A DNA stretch of 8,759 nt. Source: Nitrospira sp. UBA5699 (lineage in GTDB: Bacteria > Nitrospirota > Nitrospiria > Nitrospirales > Nitrospiraceae). Position numbers and translations under genes: made by a program. Below the pieces are notes generated by a model. The model worked only from the letters and a program-made list of their open reading frames with translations. It had not been told where the DNA came from and made no database searches. The DNA is taken from NCBI GenBank assembly GCA_002420105.1, contig DIHJ01000022.1:2007-10765 (forward strand), written 5' to 3'. Shown here piece by piece: positions 1 to 6,884 of this stretch. Each line of letters begins with the position of its first letter. The stretch's first letter is position 1.

Positions 1-333
1 GAACCTCTGACCTTTGGGTTATGCATACCACTTCAGCTTTCGCTGCCCGGCATGACCGGTTTGTGGTCTGGACTTTCTCTTCACCCTCGGACCGGCAATA
101 ATGCCGCCGTTAGGGTGCCTGCCATTAAGTCTCTACACCTTCTCTGACAGCATGCTGCTGTTCAGAGCTTGGCTCGGGATTACCTTGCGACCGGCTTCCC
201 CGAGTTTGACAGGTTTTCGCGCAAAAGTTTCCTTCTGCGCAGCCCCTTGCAGAACAGCTCTTCTTCTTGGGAAAGACGAACGAGCCATTCGGCGAATCGA
301 GCCCAACGAGCTACCAGGCTGCTCCACCCCGCG
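1..333 (-). tRNA. Initiator tRNA-fMet(CAU), interrupted by a group I intron; 3' end outside window
   Basis: This is the tRNA that starts translation with formyl-methionine. The 5' exon is 300-333, read on the minus strand from CGCGGGG to the end of GTTGGGCT. The 3' exon begins at 23 with CATAACCCAAAGGTC and leaves the window inside the T arm (AGAGGTTC). Joining the exons gives the anticodon loop CUCAUAA with anticodon CAU. The anticodon stem is UUGGG/CCCAA, with the three consecutive G:C pairs that mark bacterial initiator tRNAs. The D arm (GAGC, AGCCTGGTA loop, GCTC) and the 34-nt length up to U33 match bacterial tRNA-fMet. The C1:A72 mismatch cannot be checked because the acceptor 3' strand is missing. 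The interruption lies between U33 and C34. The gene diverges from fmt, which encodes the enzyme that formylates its charged form. The identity is secure; only the end is unseen. Confidence 0.93.
24..299 (-). ncRNA. Group I self-splicing intron in tRNA-fMet anticodon loop (probably IC3-like)
   Basis: The 276-nt intervening sequence shows a group I ribozyme core. P1 pairs exon UGGGCU (305-300) with guide GGCUCG (286-281), giving a U.G wobble (300/286) at the 5' splice site. The last intron base is G at 24. P1 is extended by ATTC/GAAT (297-294/290-287). P2 is GCGCA/TGCGC (240-219). P3 is CCTGTC/GGCAGG (213-208/123-118). P4 is CTCGGG/CCCGAG (204-199/178-173), followed by GAAGCC as in tRNA-Leu introns. 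P6 is a long hairpin at 167-142. P7 is GACTT/AAGTC (131-127/75-71). P8 is CACCCT/AGGGTG (117-112/87-82). After P7 come CCGG/CCGG (59-47) and a CAGC-GAAA-GCTG hairpin (45-34). Stretches such as GTAGAGACTTAATGG and AGGGTGAAGAGAAAGTCC resemble known cyanobacterial and plastid tRNA-Leu introns. No homing endonuclease ORF is present. Splicing activity and subgroup are inferred. Confidence 0.92.
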
Positions 334-338
334 GGCGG

Positions 339-368
339 ATACTAACAAAGCGTTGATCGCGAAGTCAA
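339..368 (-). promoter_or_regulatory. Sigma70-type promoter of tRNA-fMet
   Basis: Reading the minus strand, TTGACT (368-363) is followed after 18 bases by TAGTAT (344-339). These differ from the consensus -35 and -10 boxes by one and two bases. The end of the -10 box lies only 5 bases before the first tRNA base at 333. A start 6-7 bases downstream of the box would therefore fall at or very near the mature 5' end of the tRNA. The region is AT-richer than its surroundings. Inferred from sequence only. Confidence 0.7.
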
Positions 369-421
369 ATTTGATCCTGACCGCCGTTGCTTTCGCGTTG
401 CATGAATGCTAAAGCGATGTC
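369..421. other. Divergent intergenic region between tRNA-fMet and fmt
   Basis: This stretch must hold the fmt promoter and leader. A possible weak plus-strand -35 (TTGCTT, near 387-392) has no convincing -10 partner at the right distance. No clear Shine-Dalgarno sequence precedes the fmt ATG; the nearest purine stretch is AAAGCGA. I see no riboswitch or long hairpin here. Confidence 0.4.
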
Positions 422-1366
422 ATGCGTATCGTGTTCATGGGCACGCCGGATTTTGCCGTGCCCTCGCTCGAAGCTCTGTTGAAATCCGACGACGAGGTCG
501 TCGGGATCGTCACGCAGCCGGACCGGCCGAAGGGCCGCGGCCAGGAGCTCGCGCTCTCGCCGGTCAAGCTCGTGGCCCTTCGCGAGCAGATTCCGATCCT
601 GCAGCCGACGAAGATGAAAGATCCGGACTTCCTCGCCGCGCTCACCGGCTGGAAGCCGGACCTGATCGCCGTCACCGCGTTCGGCCGCATCCTGCCGCCG
701 GCCGTGCTGACGCTTCCTCCGAAGGGCTGCGTCAACGTGCACGGGTCGCTCCTGCCCAAGTATCGCGGGGCCGGGCCGGTCCAATGGGCCATCATCAACG
801 GTGAGACGGAAACCGGCATCACGACGATGTTGATGGACGAAGGGATGGACACCGGCGCCATGCTCCTTCAAGAAAGAATTCCCATCGCGCCGGACGATAC
901 GGCGGGAAGCCTCGCGCCCAAGCTGGCCTCATTAGGCGGGCGTCTGCTGGTCGAGACCATCGCCCGGTTGAAGGCCGGGACGATCGCTCCCATCGCTCAA
1001 GATCACTCGCAGGCCACGATGGCGCCTCTGCTCAAGAAGGAAGACGGCCTGATCGACTGGACCCTGCCGGCCCGTTCGATCGCCAACCGCATCCGCGGCC
1101 TCACTCCCTGGCCCGGCGCCTATACGTTCAGCGGAGCAGAACGCTGGACGATTGCCAAAGCAGCCGCCCAGGCCGAAAAGCCATCCGGGCAGCCAGGCTG
1201 CATCGTCGGCGTCACGAAGGACGCGATCCAGGTGGCGACCGGGGACGGGGTCCTCGCGATCACGGAAATCCAGCCGGCCAACAGCCGCCGCATGACGGTC
1301 GCCCAGTACCTCGCAGGCCATCCGATCCAAGCCGGATCGCAGCTCGGCGCTGCGGCGCAATCATAG
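422..1366 (+). CDS. fmt: Methionyl-tRNA formyltransferase
   Basis: Fmt transfers a formyl group from 10-formyltetrahydrofolate to the amino group of methionyl-tRNA(fMet) in the cytoplasm, producing the initiator for protein synthesis. The protein is 314 residues, the usual family length. It opens with the family N-terminus MRIVFMGTPDFAVPSL, which fixes the ATG start although the ribosome site is weak. The formyltransferase Rossmann domain covers about residues 1-190. The GRGQELALSPVK loop (38-49) matches the insert that contacts initiator tRNA in the E. coli enzyme. NVHGSLLPKYRGAGP (105-119) carries catalytic Asn105 and His107, and Asp143 in EGMDTG completes the set. The C-terminal beta-barrel tRNA-binding domain follows from about residue 205. 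The gene heads the plus-strand cluster, 30 bases before rsmB. In many bacteria fmt follows def (peptide deformylase); here the upstream neighbour is the divergent tRNA-fMet gene instead. Confidence 0.97.
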   Translation: MRIVFMGTPDFAVPSLEALLKSDDEVVGIVTQPDRPKGRGQELALSPVKLVALREQIPILQPTKMKDPDFLAALTGWKPDLIAVTAFGRILPPAVLTLPPKGCVNVHGSLLPKYRGAGPVQWAIINGETETGITTMLMDEGMDTGAMLLQERIPIAPDDTAGSLAPKLASLGGRLLVETIARLKAGTIAPIAQDHSQATMAPLLKKEDGLIDWTLPARSIANRIRGLTPWPGAYTFSGAERWTIAKAAAQAEKPSGQPGCIVGVTKDAIQVATGDGVLAITEIQPANSRRMTVAQYLAGHPIQAGSQLGAAAQS

Positions 1367-1396
1367 CCGGCCCGATCCACGACGGTCCGAACGTCC

Positions 1397-2821
1397 ATGC
1401 AGACCGGCCCCCGATCTCCTCAATCTTCGCCCCAGCCTCCGACGGCACGATCCGTCGCTCTCTCGGCGTTGGTCGAATCCGTCACGTCCGAAGAAGGGAT
1501 CGACGTGATCCTGGACCGACGTCTCGCTGCCTCTCCCCTCGACGGCAGGGACCGCGGTCTGGCGGTGGAACTCACCTACGGGGTCCTGCGCCGCCTTGGC
1601 ACGATCGACTGGCGGCTGGAACCGGTGCTCGACAAACCGCTGCCCCGTCTGCCCGTCATCGCACAGATGCTGCTGAGGCTCGGGGCCTATCAGATCCTCT
1701 TCCTCGATCGCATTCCACAGTCAGCGGCGGTGAACGAATCGGTCAACCTTGCGAGGGCGAACGCGCGAATGGTCGGCCGGGATTGGAGCGGCTTCGTCAA
1801 TGCGGTCCTGCGTGCGTTGATCCGGGAGCCGCTCAGGCCCTGGCCTTCTTCCGATACCGACGCGGCGCAGGCCCTCGCGATCCGCCATTCCGTCCCCCTG
1901 TGGCTGAGCCGCCGCTGGCTCGACCGGCTCGGCGCGGCAGCGGCTGAGACAGCCTGCGAGCAGGCGGCAGGGATTCCGCCAGTGACCCTGCGGGTCAATC
2001 GGCTCAAGATCACCAGAGAAGCCTATCTGGAGCGCTTGCGTCAGGCCGGCCTTGCCGCGACTGCGACATCGGTGAGCCCGGTCGGCATCACGATCGAGGA
2101 GGGCGGGGTTGTCACGGCGCTGCCGGGTTTCGACGAAGGGCTGTTCTACGTGGAGGATGAGGCAGCGCAGTTGATTCCGCCCCTGCTCGATCCGCAGCCC
2201 GGTGAGACCGTTCTGGATGCCTGCGCCGCTCCCGGCGGCAAGGCGACCCATCTGGCGGAGCTGATGCAGGATCGGGGCGTCATCTATGCGCTCGATCGCA
2301 AGGGCGCGAGGCTGGATCTGGTCCGGGCCAACTGCGCGAGACTCGGGATCAGGAGCGTGCTGCCGGTCCAAGGCGACGTAAGGAACAGAGCCGAATGGTC
2401 CCGAGCCGTCGGAGCCTCGGCGACTACGGATGGAAGGCCGACGTTCGATCGGATCCTGGTGGACGCGCCCTGCAGTGGCCTTGGCGTGTTGCGCCGCCAT
2501 CCGGAGGCGAAGTGGCGGAAGGACAGTGAATCGTTCGACCGGCACCGCACGTTGCAGCTCCAGATCCTCGATTCGGTCGCTCCCTGCTTGCGGCCCGGCG
2601 GGGTGCTGGTCTATAGTACCTGCTCGACGGAGCCGGAAGAGAACGAAGCCGTGATCGACGAATTCTGCCGTACCCATGCGGAGTTCCGGCGCGAGTCCCT
2701 GTCCGGTTCCCTTCCGGCTGCGGCTCGGGACTACCTCACCGGACAGGGCGACCTCTCGACGATGGGGAACCGCTATTCGATGGATGGTTTCTACGCCGCC
2801 CGACTCAGGAACGTGACGTAA
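1397..2821 (+). CDS. rsmB: 16S rRNA (cytosine-967-C5) methyltransferase RsmB
   Basis: RsmB (Sun/Fmu) methylates C5 of a cytosine in helix 31 of 16S rRNA (C967 in E. coli) using S-adenosylmethionine. The 474-residue protein has a short Pro/Ser-rich start, a NusB-like RNA-binding domain (about 15-150), and a methyltransferase domain. The SAM-binding motif is LDACAAPGGKATHL (273-286). FDRILVDAPCSGLG (350-363) holds the Pro358-Cys359 motif, and LVYSTCSTEPEENE (404-417) holds the catalytic-type Thr408-Cys409, giving the two cysteines expected of RNA m5C enzymes. MDGFYAARL near the C-terminus is typical of the family. It is slightly longer than E. coli RsmB (429 residues), mainly at the N-terminus. 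No good ribosome site precedes the ATG at 1397, so a start a few codons away is possible. Its stop codon overlaps the rpe start by one base (TAATG). Pairing of fmt with rsmB is widespread in bacteria. Confidence 0.95.
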   Translation: MQTGPRSPQSSPQPPTARSVALSALVESVTSEEGIDVILDRRLAASPLDGRDRGLAVELTYGVLRRLGTIDWRLEPVLDKPLPRLPVIAQMLLRLGAYQILFLDRIPQSAAVNESVNLARANARMVGRDWSGFVNAVLRALIREPLRPWPSSDTDAAQALAIRHSVPLWLSRRWLDRLGAAAAETACEQAAGIPPVTLRVNRLKITREAYLERLRQAGLAATATSVSPVGITIEEGGVVTALPGFDEGLFYVEDEAAQLIPPLLDPQPGETVLDACAAPGGKATHLAELMQDRGVIYALDRKGARLDLVRANCARLGIRSVLPVQGDVRNRAEWSRAVGASATTDGRPTFDRILVDAPCSGLGVLRRHPEAKWRKDSESFDRHRTLQLQILDSVAPCLRPGGVLVYSTCSTEPEENEAVIDEFCRTHAEFRRESLSGSLPAAARDYLTGQGDLSTMGNRYSMDGFYAARLRNVT

Positions 2822-3501
2822 TGGCTCGACCGACCCTCATCGCCCCTTCGATCCTGGCAGCGGACTTCGCCCATCTGGCCGACGAGGTCGCAGCCGTGGA
2901 GCGGGGTGGCGCCGATCTGCTGCACGTGGACGTGATGGACGGGCACTTCGTCCCGAACCTGACCGTCGGTCCGCCGATCGTCGAGTCGCTGAAGAAAGTG
3001 ACGAAACTTCCGCTCGACGTGCATCTCATGATCACCAACGCCGATGCCTACATCGCGGAGTTTGCCGCGGCCGGCGCCGATTATCTGACGGTCCACGTCG
3101 AGGCCTGCCCGCATCTGCACCGGACCGTGCAAGCCATCAAGGAGCGGGGGGTGAAGGCGGGCGTGACGCTGAACCCCGCGACCTCGCTCCAGACGATCGA
3201 AGAAATTCTCCCCGACGTGGATCTGGTCCTCATCATGTCGGTGAACCCCGGGTTCGGCGGCCAGAAGTTCATCGCCTCCTGCCTCCAGAAGGTGGCGCGG
3301 GCGCGGCAGATGATCGACCGGGCCCAGAGCCGGGCGCTCCTCGAAGTGGACGGCGGAGTCAAGGCGGACAACGCCGCTCAGGTGCTGGCCGCCGGGGCCG
3401 ACGTGCTCGTGGCGGGCTCCGCCATCTTTTCCAGCCGGGATTATGCCGCCACCATTGCCGCGTTGCGGGCGGCGGGGCATCCGGCTCCTGTGCATCGATA
3501 G
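2821..3501 (+). CDS. rpe: Ribulose-phosphate 3-epimerase
   Basis: Rpe interconverts D-ribulose 5-phosphate and D-xylulose 5-phosphate in the pentose phosphate pathway and, in autotrophs, the Calvin cycle. The protein has 226 residues, the normal size for this TIM-barrel enzyme. The N-terminal IAPSILAADF (7-16) and LHVDVMDGHFVPNLTVGP (34-51) are diagnostic. Metal ligands His35, Asp37, His68 and Asp177 are all present; Asp37 and Asp177 are the acid-base pair. MSVNPGFGGQKF (139-150) forms the mobile loop and phosphate site, and GGV plus AGSAIF (198-203) complete phosphate binding. The ATG overlaps the last base of the rsmB stop, and AGGA at 2807-2810 is a plausible ribosome site, so translation is probably coupled. 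It is the only gene in the window not devoted to translation. Co-location of rpe with rsmB also occurs in other bacteria. Confidence 0.97.
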   Translation: MARPTLIAPSILAADFAHLADEVAAVERGGADLLHVDVMDGHFVPNLTVGPPIVESLKKVTKLPLDVHLMITNADAYIAEFAAAGADYLTVHVEACPHLHRTVQAIKERGVKAGVTLNPATSLQTIEEILPDVDLVLIMSVNPGFGGQKFIASCLQKVARARQMIDRAQSRALLEVDGGVKADNAAQVLAAGADVLVAGSAIFSSRDYAATIAALRAAGHPAPVHR

Positions 3502-3510
3502 GCGATTCGG

Positions 3511-5073
3511 GTGGATATTCCTTCCCTCATCGACAGCCTGCACCCTCTTGAAATCAAGGTGCTGACCGCCTTCGGCGCGACGCCGGGGTCCGTGCTCGAA
3601 ACGGAGCAGCTGGCCGCCGCGACCGCCCTGGAACCCTCTCAGCTCAGCATGGCGATCGAATGGCTGCTGGCCAAGTCGCTGCTCGTCGTGGACAAGGAAA
3701 CCGTCACGCCGATCGTGTCGCTCACGCCGGTCGGGCAGGAGTATTACGAGAAGCAGGCGCCCATCGAACGGGTGCTGGCGGCCGCGCGGGAAGTGACGAC
3801 CAACGGCCAGCGTCTGACGATTCAGGATCTGCAAGCGAAGGAAGGGCTCGATCCCTCCGACGTGAGCAAGGCGGTCGGTCGGTTGAAGAAGGAAGGCGTC
3901 CTCCTGATCGTCCAGGGCGGCTGCATCGAATCCACCGGACGGGCCAGTCAAACGGCCGAGACGGTCCGGACGCTGCTGCGGCAGCTGCACGGCGAGAGCC
4001 GGGAATTGCAGAGCTTCCAGGAATCGGAGCGGCAGGTCATTCAGGACTATGCGATCAAGCGGGGCAACGCGAAGGAACCGTTCCGGGTGGACGATCGCGT
4101 CACCCGCTCCTTCAAGCTCTCGCCCACCGGCGTGACGGCGGCCGAACATCTCGCGACGCAGGGCATCGCGGAGGAAGTCTCCCAGCTGAGCCCGGAACTG
4201 CTGAAGGACGGGAGTTGGCGGACCAAGCGGTTCCGGAAGTACACGATCAGCCTGCGCGCGCCGCGGATCGGCACCGGCAAGAAACATCCCTATCGCGAAT
4301 TCCTGGATACGGTGAAGACGAAGCTGGTGAGCATGGGCTTCCGGGAGATGCGCGGCACGCTGGTCGAAACCGAGTTCTGGAACATGGACGCGCTCTTCAT
4401 GCCGCAGTTCCATCCGGCCCGCGACATCCACGACGTGTACTTCGTGAAGGAGCCGACGCATGCCACGAAGATCGCGGAGCCGTTCCTCTCGCGGGTGACG
4501 AAGGCGCATCAGGACGGCGGCAGGACCGGCTCGACCGGCTGGGGCTACCGGTTCGACGGCGAGCGGGCCAAGCGGCTGGTGCTGCGGAGCCAGGGGACCG
4601 CCGTGTCGGCGAGGACGCTCGCCTCGTCGCCCGCCGTCCCGGGCAAGTTCTTCTCCATCGCCCGCTGCTTCCGCTACGACCAGGTGGATGCGACGCACGC
4701 GACGGATTTCTTCCAGGTGGAAGGGATCGTGCTGGGCCATGACATCAACTTCCGCACGTTGCTGGGCCTGCTCAATCTGTTCGCCCGCGAAGTGGCGCAG
4801 GCGAAGGAAGTGAAGTTCCTGCCCGCCTACTTTCCCTTCACCGAACCGTCGGTGGAGATGCACGTGCGGCATCCCCGGCTGGGCTGGATGGAGCTGGGCG
4901 GGGCCGGACTCTTCAGGCCGGAAGTGACGCTGCCGCTCGGGGTGACCGTGCCGGTGATCGCCTGGGGACTCGGGCTGGACCGCATGGCGATGGTGGCGCT
5001 GGGCATTCACGACATCCGCGAGCTGTTCACCGACAACCTTGAATTGATCAGGACGACCAAAGGATTGTTCTAG
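3511..5073 (+). CDS. pheS: Phenylalanyl-tRNA synthetase alpha subunit, archaeal/eukaryotic type
   Basis: PheS is the catalytic subunit of the alpha2-beta2 enzyme that charges tRNA-Phe. At 520 residues it is far longer than typical bacterial PheS (about 330-350) and matches the archaeal/eukaryotic class. Residues 10-75 and 83-140 look like winged-helix domains (HPLEIKVLTAFG; LTIQDLQAKEGLDPSDVSKAV). The class II core spans about 255-515. MDALFMPQFHPARDIHDVYF (292-311) and FPFTEPSVEM (441-450) are archaeal-type signatures. Motif 2 lies around FSIARCFRYD (381-390, Arg388) followed by DATHATDFFQVEG. Motif 3 is AWGLGLDRMAM (484-494, Arg491). Oddly, the usual LRTHTT substrate-site stretch reads LRSQGT (358-363). 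The start is GTG at 3511, 9 bases after rpe, with no strong ribosome site; the protein begins at the expected family position. pheT follows 20 bases downstream. Confidence 0.94.
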   Translation: MDIPSLIDSLHPLEIKVLTAFGATPGSVLETEQLAAATALEPSQLSMAIEWLLAKSLLVVDKETVTPIVSLTPVGQEYYEKQAPIERVLAAAREVTTNGQRLTIQDLQAKEGLDPSDVSKAVGRLKKEGVLLIVQGGCIESTGRASQTAETVRTLLRQLHGESRELQSFQESERQVIQDYAIKRGNAKEPFRVDDRVTRSFKLSPTGVTAAEHLATQGIAEEVSQLSPELLKDGSWRTKRFRKYTISLRAPRIGTGKKHPYREFLDTVKTKLVSMGFREMRGTLVETEFWNMDALFMPQFHPARDIHDVYFVKEPTHATKIAEPFLSRVTKAHQDGGRTGSTGWGYRFDGERAKRLVLRSQGTAVSARTLASSPAVPGKFFSIARCFRYDQVDATHATDFFQVEGIVLGHDINFRTLLGLLNLFAREVAQAKEVKFLPAYFPFTEPSVEMHVRHPRLGWMELGGAGLFRPEVTLPLGVTVPVIAWGLGLDRMAMVALGIHDIRELFTDNLELIRTTKGLF

Positions 5074-5093
5074 CTTCGTAGAGATAGGCCGCG

Positions 5094-6806
5094 ATGCCCA
5101 CGATCTCGATCTTCAAAAGCGATTTCGAAGCCCTCCTGAGCGACCGGAAGCGGACGTCCGTCCCGCTCGAGCAGCTGGAAGAATGGCTGATGCTGGTGAA
5201 GGGGGAGCTCAAGGGGCACAACCCGGAGACCGGCGAGCTGCGCATCGAGCTCCAGGACAGCAACCGGCCCGATCTTTGGTGTTGCGAGGGGATTGCCCGG
5301 CAGGTGCGGATCAAGCAGCGGGGCAAGCTGTCGGCTTATCCCTTCCTCAAGAAGAAGCCCAAAGCCGAACACAAGCTGCTGGTCGCTCCCGGCATGGACA
5401 GGGTCCGTCCCTACGTGGCGGCCTGTACGGCCCGGGGCTATCGGGTGACGGAGGAAGGACTGGCGCAGCTGATCCAGACCCAGGAGAAGCTGGCCGACAT
5501 CTTCGGACACAAGCGCAAGACCGTCTCGATCGGCCTCTATCAACTGGCCAAGATCCGGTTCCCCGTGACCTACGACCTGGTCAAGCCGGACCAGGCCAAG
5601 TTCACCCCGCTGGGCATGGAAACCGTGATGACCCTCTCGGAGATCCTCATGGTCCATCCGAAAGGGCTCGAGCACGGGCACATTCTGGAAGGGCAGGACC
5701 GGCTGCCGCTCCTGCGCGACGCGACGCATCAAGCGCTCTCGTTCCCGCCCATCATCAACAGCCGCGAAGTGGGCGAAGTGCTGGTGGGCGACGAGGACCT
5801 GTTCGTCGAGGTGACCGGCACGGACCAGTCGATGGTCGTGCTCACGCTGAACATCCTGGCGGCGAACCTGGCGGATCGCGGCGCCGTCATCGAGCCGATC
5901 GAGGTCCGCTATCCCTACAAGACCCCGCTGGGCAAATCGGTCGTGACGCCGCAGGATCTGGGCAAGCCCCGCACGCTTACGGTCGAGACCATCGAGCAGG
6001 CCCTGGGCCAGCCGCTCGGGGCGAAGGCGGTGCAGAAGGCGCTGGAGGTGTACGGCTATGCCGTGAGCGTGGGAAAGGGCACGGTGAAGGCCAAGCTGCC
6101 GCCCTATCGCCAGGACCTCATGCATGCGATGGACGTGGTGGAGGACGTCGCGATCAGCCGCGGCTACGGCACGTTTGCCCCGGAGATGCCGGCGCAGTTC
6201 ACCGTCGGCGGGCTCTCGCGGATCGAACAGCTCTCCGACCGCTCGCGGGAACTCCTGGTCGGCTTGGGATACCAGGAGATCATCTCGAACATTCTCGGCT
6301 CGCCGGAGGATTACCGGAGCCGGATGCGGCTCGACGGCACCGACTGGGGGCGCATGGTCGAAGTGGGCAACGTGATGTCGCTCAGCTTCTCCTGCCTGCG
6401 CCAGTGGATGATCCCCTCGCTGCTCCGCGTCGAGACCGCGTCAAGCCGGGCCTTCTATCCGCATCGGATCTTCGAGGCCGGCGAGGTCGCGATTCCCGAT
6501 GCCTCGCAGGAGCTCGGGTCGCGGACCGATACGGTGCTGGGAGCCCTCTCGGCCCATGCGACCGCGCATTTTTCGGAGATTCATTCGAGCCTGGACGTGC
6601 TCTTCTACCATCTCGACCGGAGCTATACGCTGGTGCCGCTGGCCCATCCCTCGTTCCTGGAAGGGCGCGCGGGGGGCATCATGGTGGACGGGGTGCGGGT
6701 CGGCGTGATCGGCGAGCTGCATCCGGAGGTGCTGGAGCGCTGGCAGATTGCGGTGCCGGCGGTCGCCTTCGAGGTCAACCTCTCCAACTTCACGGAACGG
6801 GCGTGA
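5094..6806 (+). CDS. pheT: Phenylalanyl-tRNA synthetase beta subunit, archaeal/eukaryotic type
   Basis: PheT is the structural, tRNA-binding and editing subunit of PheRS. The 570-residue length fits the archaeal/eukaryotic form (about 550-600) and not the bacterial form (about 800). The N-terminal EMAP-like tRNA-binding domain and the C-terminal anticodon-binding domain of the bacterial form are absent. The N-terminal segment carries DSNRPDLWCCEGIARQVR (55-72), a hallmark of this class. The B3/4 editing domain spans roughly 90-275, with INSREVGEV (221-229) and VTGTD (240-244), the region that hydrolyses mischarged Tyr-tRNA-Phe. A B5 domain covers about 290-365 (PPYRQDLMHAMDVVEDVAI). The catalytic-like core follows and ends with HPSFLEGRAG and GVIGELHPEVLE. 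GAGATAGG sits shortly upstream of the ATG as a modest ribosome site. It is the last gene of the plus-strand cluster; the stop is followed within 4 bases by a strong hairpin. Confidence 0.94.
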   Translation: MPTISIFKSDFEALLSDRKRTSVPLEQLEEWLMLVKGELKGHNPETGELRIELQDSNRPDLWCCEGIARQVRIKQRGKLSAYPFLKKKPKAEHKLLVAPGMDRVRPYVAACTARGYRVTEEGLAQLIQTQEKLADIFGHKRKTVSIGLYQLAKIRFPVTYDLVKPDQAKFTPLGMETVMTLSEILMVHPKGLEHGHILEGQDRLPLLRDATHQALSFPPIINSREVGEVLVGDEDLFVEVTGTDQSMVVLTLNILAANLADRGAVIEPIEVRYPYKTPLGKSVVTPQDLGKPRTLTVETIEQALGQPLGAKAVQKALEVYGYAVSVGKGTVKAKLPPYRQDLMHAMDVVEDVAISRGYGTFAPEMPAQFTVGGLSRIEQLSDRSRELLVGLGYQEIISNILGSPEDYRSRMRLDGTDWGRMVEVGNVMSLSFSCLRQWMIPSLLRVETASSRAFYPHRIFEAGEVAIPDASQELGSRTDTVLGALSAHATAHFSEIHSSLDVLFYHLDRSYTLVPLAHPSFLEGRAGGIMVDGVRVGVIGELHPEVLERWQIAVPAVAFEVNLSNFTERA

Positions 6807-6809
6807 GGG

Positions 6810-6834
6810 GGAGAGCGACGATCCGTCGCTCTCC
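6810..6834. terminator. Hairpin between converging operons (probable terminator)
   Basis: GGAGAGCGACG (6810-6820) and CGTCGCTCTCC (6824-6834) form a perfect 11-bp GC-rich stem with a 3-base loop, starting 4 bases after the pheT stop. Only a short mixed tract (GTTCCT) follows on the plus strand and there is no T-run on the minus strand. It is therefore an imperfect intrinsic terminator, but its position between pheT and the converging rplT suggests it ends or stabilises one or both transcripts. Confidence 0.7.
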
Positions 6835-6884
6835 GTTCCTGCTCACATCGGATTGAATCGGGAAGAAACCGGGGCGCCGTGCGG

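Noticed and set aside
133..348. 71-codon minus-strand open frame reading through the tRNA 5' exon and intron
   Set aside because: It covers the tRNA-fMet 5' half and the ribozyme core; the reading is incidental to structured RNA and resembles no homing endonuclease.
101..412. 103-codon plus-strand open frame left of fmt
   Set aside because: It is antisense to the tRNA and intron, has no ribosome site, and its translation resembles no protein family.
1..421. CRISPR array, insertion sequence or riboswitch in the left non-coding region
   Set aside because: No repeated units, terminal inverted repeats or transposase frame are visible; the tRNA and group I intron explain 1-333.
2791..5010. 739-codon minus-strand open frame antisense to rpe and pheS
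   Set aside because: The translation is rich in Arg, His, Gln and Gly with no domain pattern, and lies opposite two clearly real genes. Long antisense frames are expected at high GC.
5183..6856. 557-codon plus-strand open frame in another frame of pheT
   Set aside because: Composition is Gly/Arg/Ala-rich and without motifs; the pheT frame carries all the conserved family residues.
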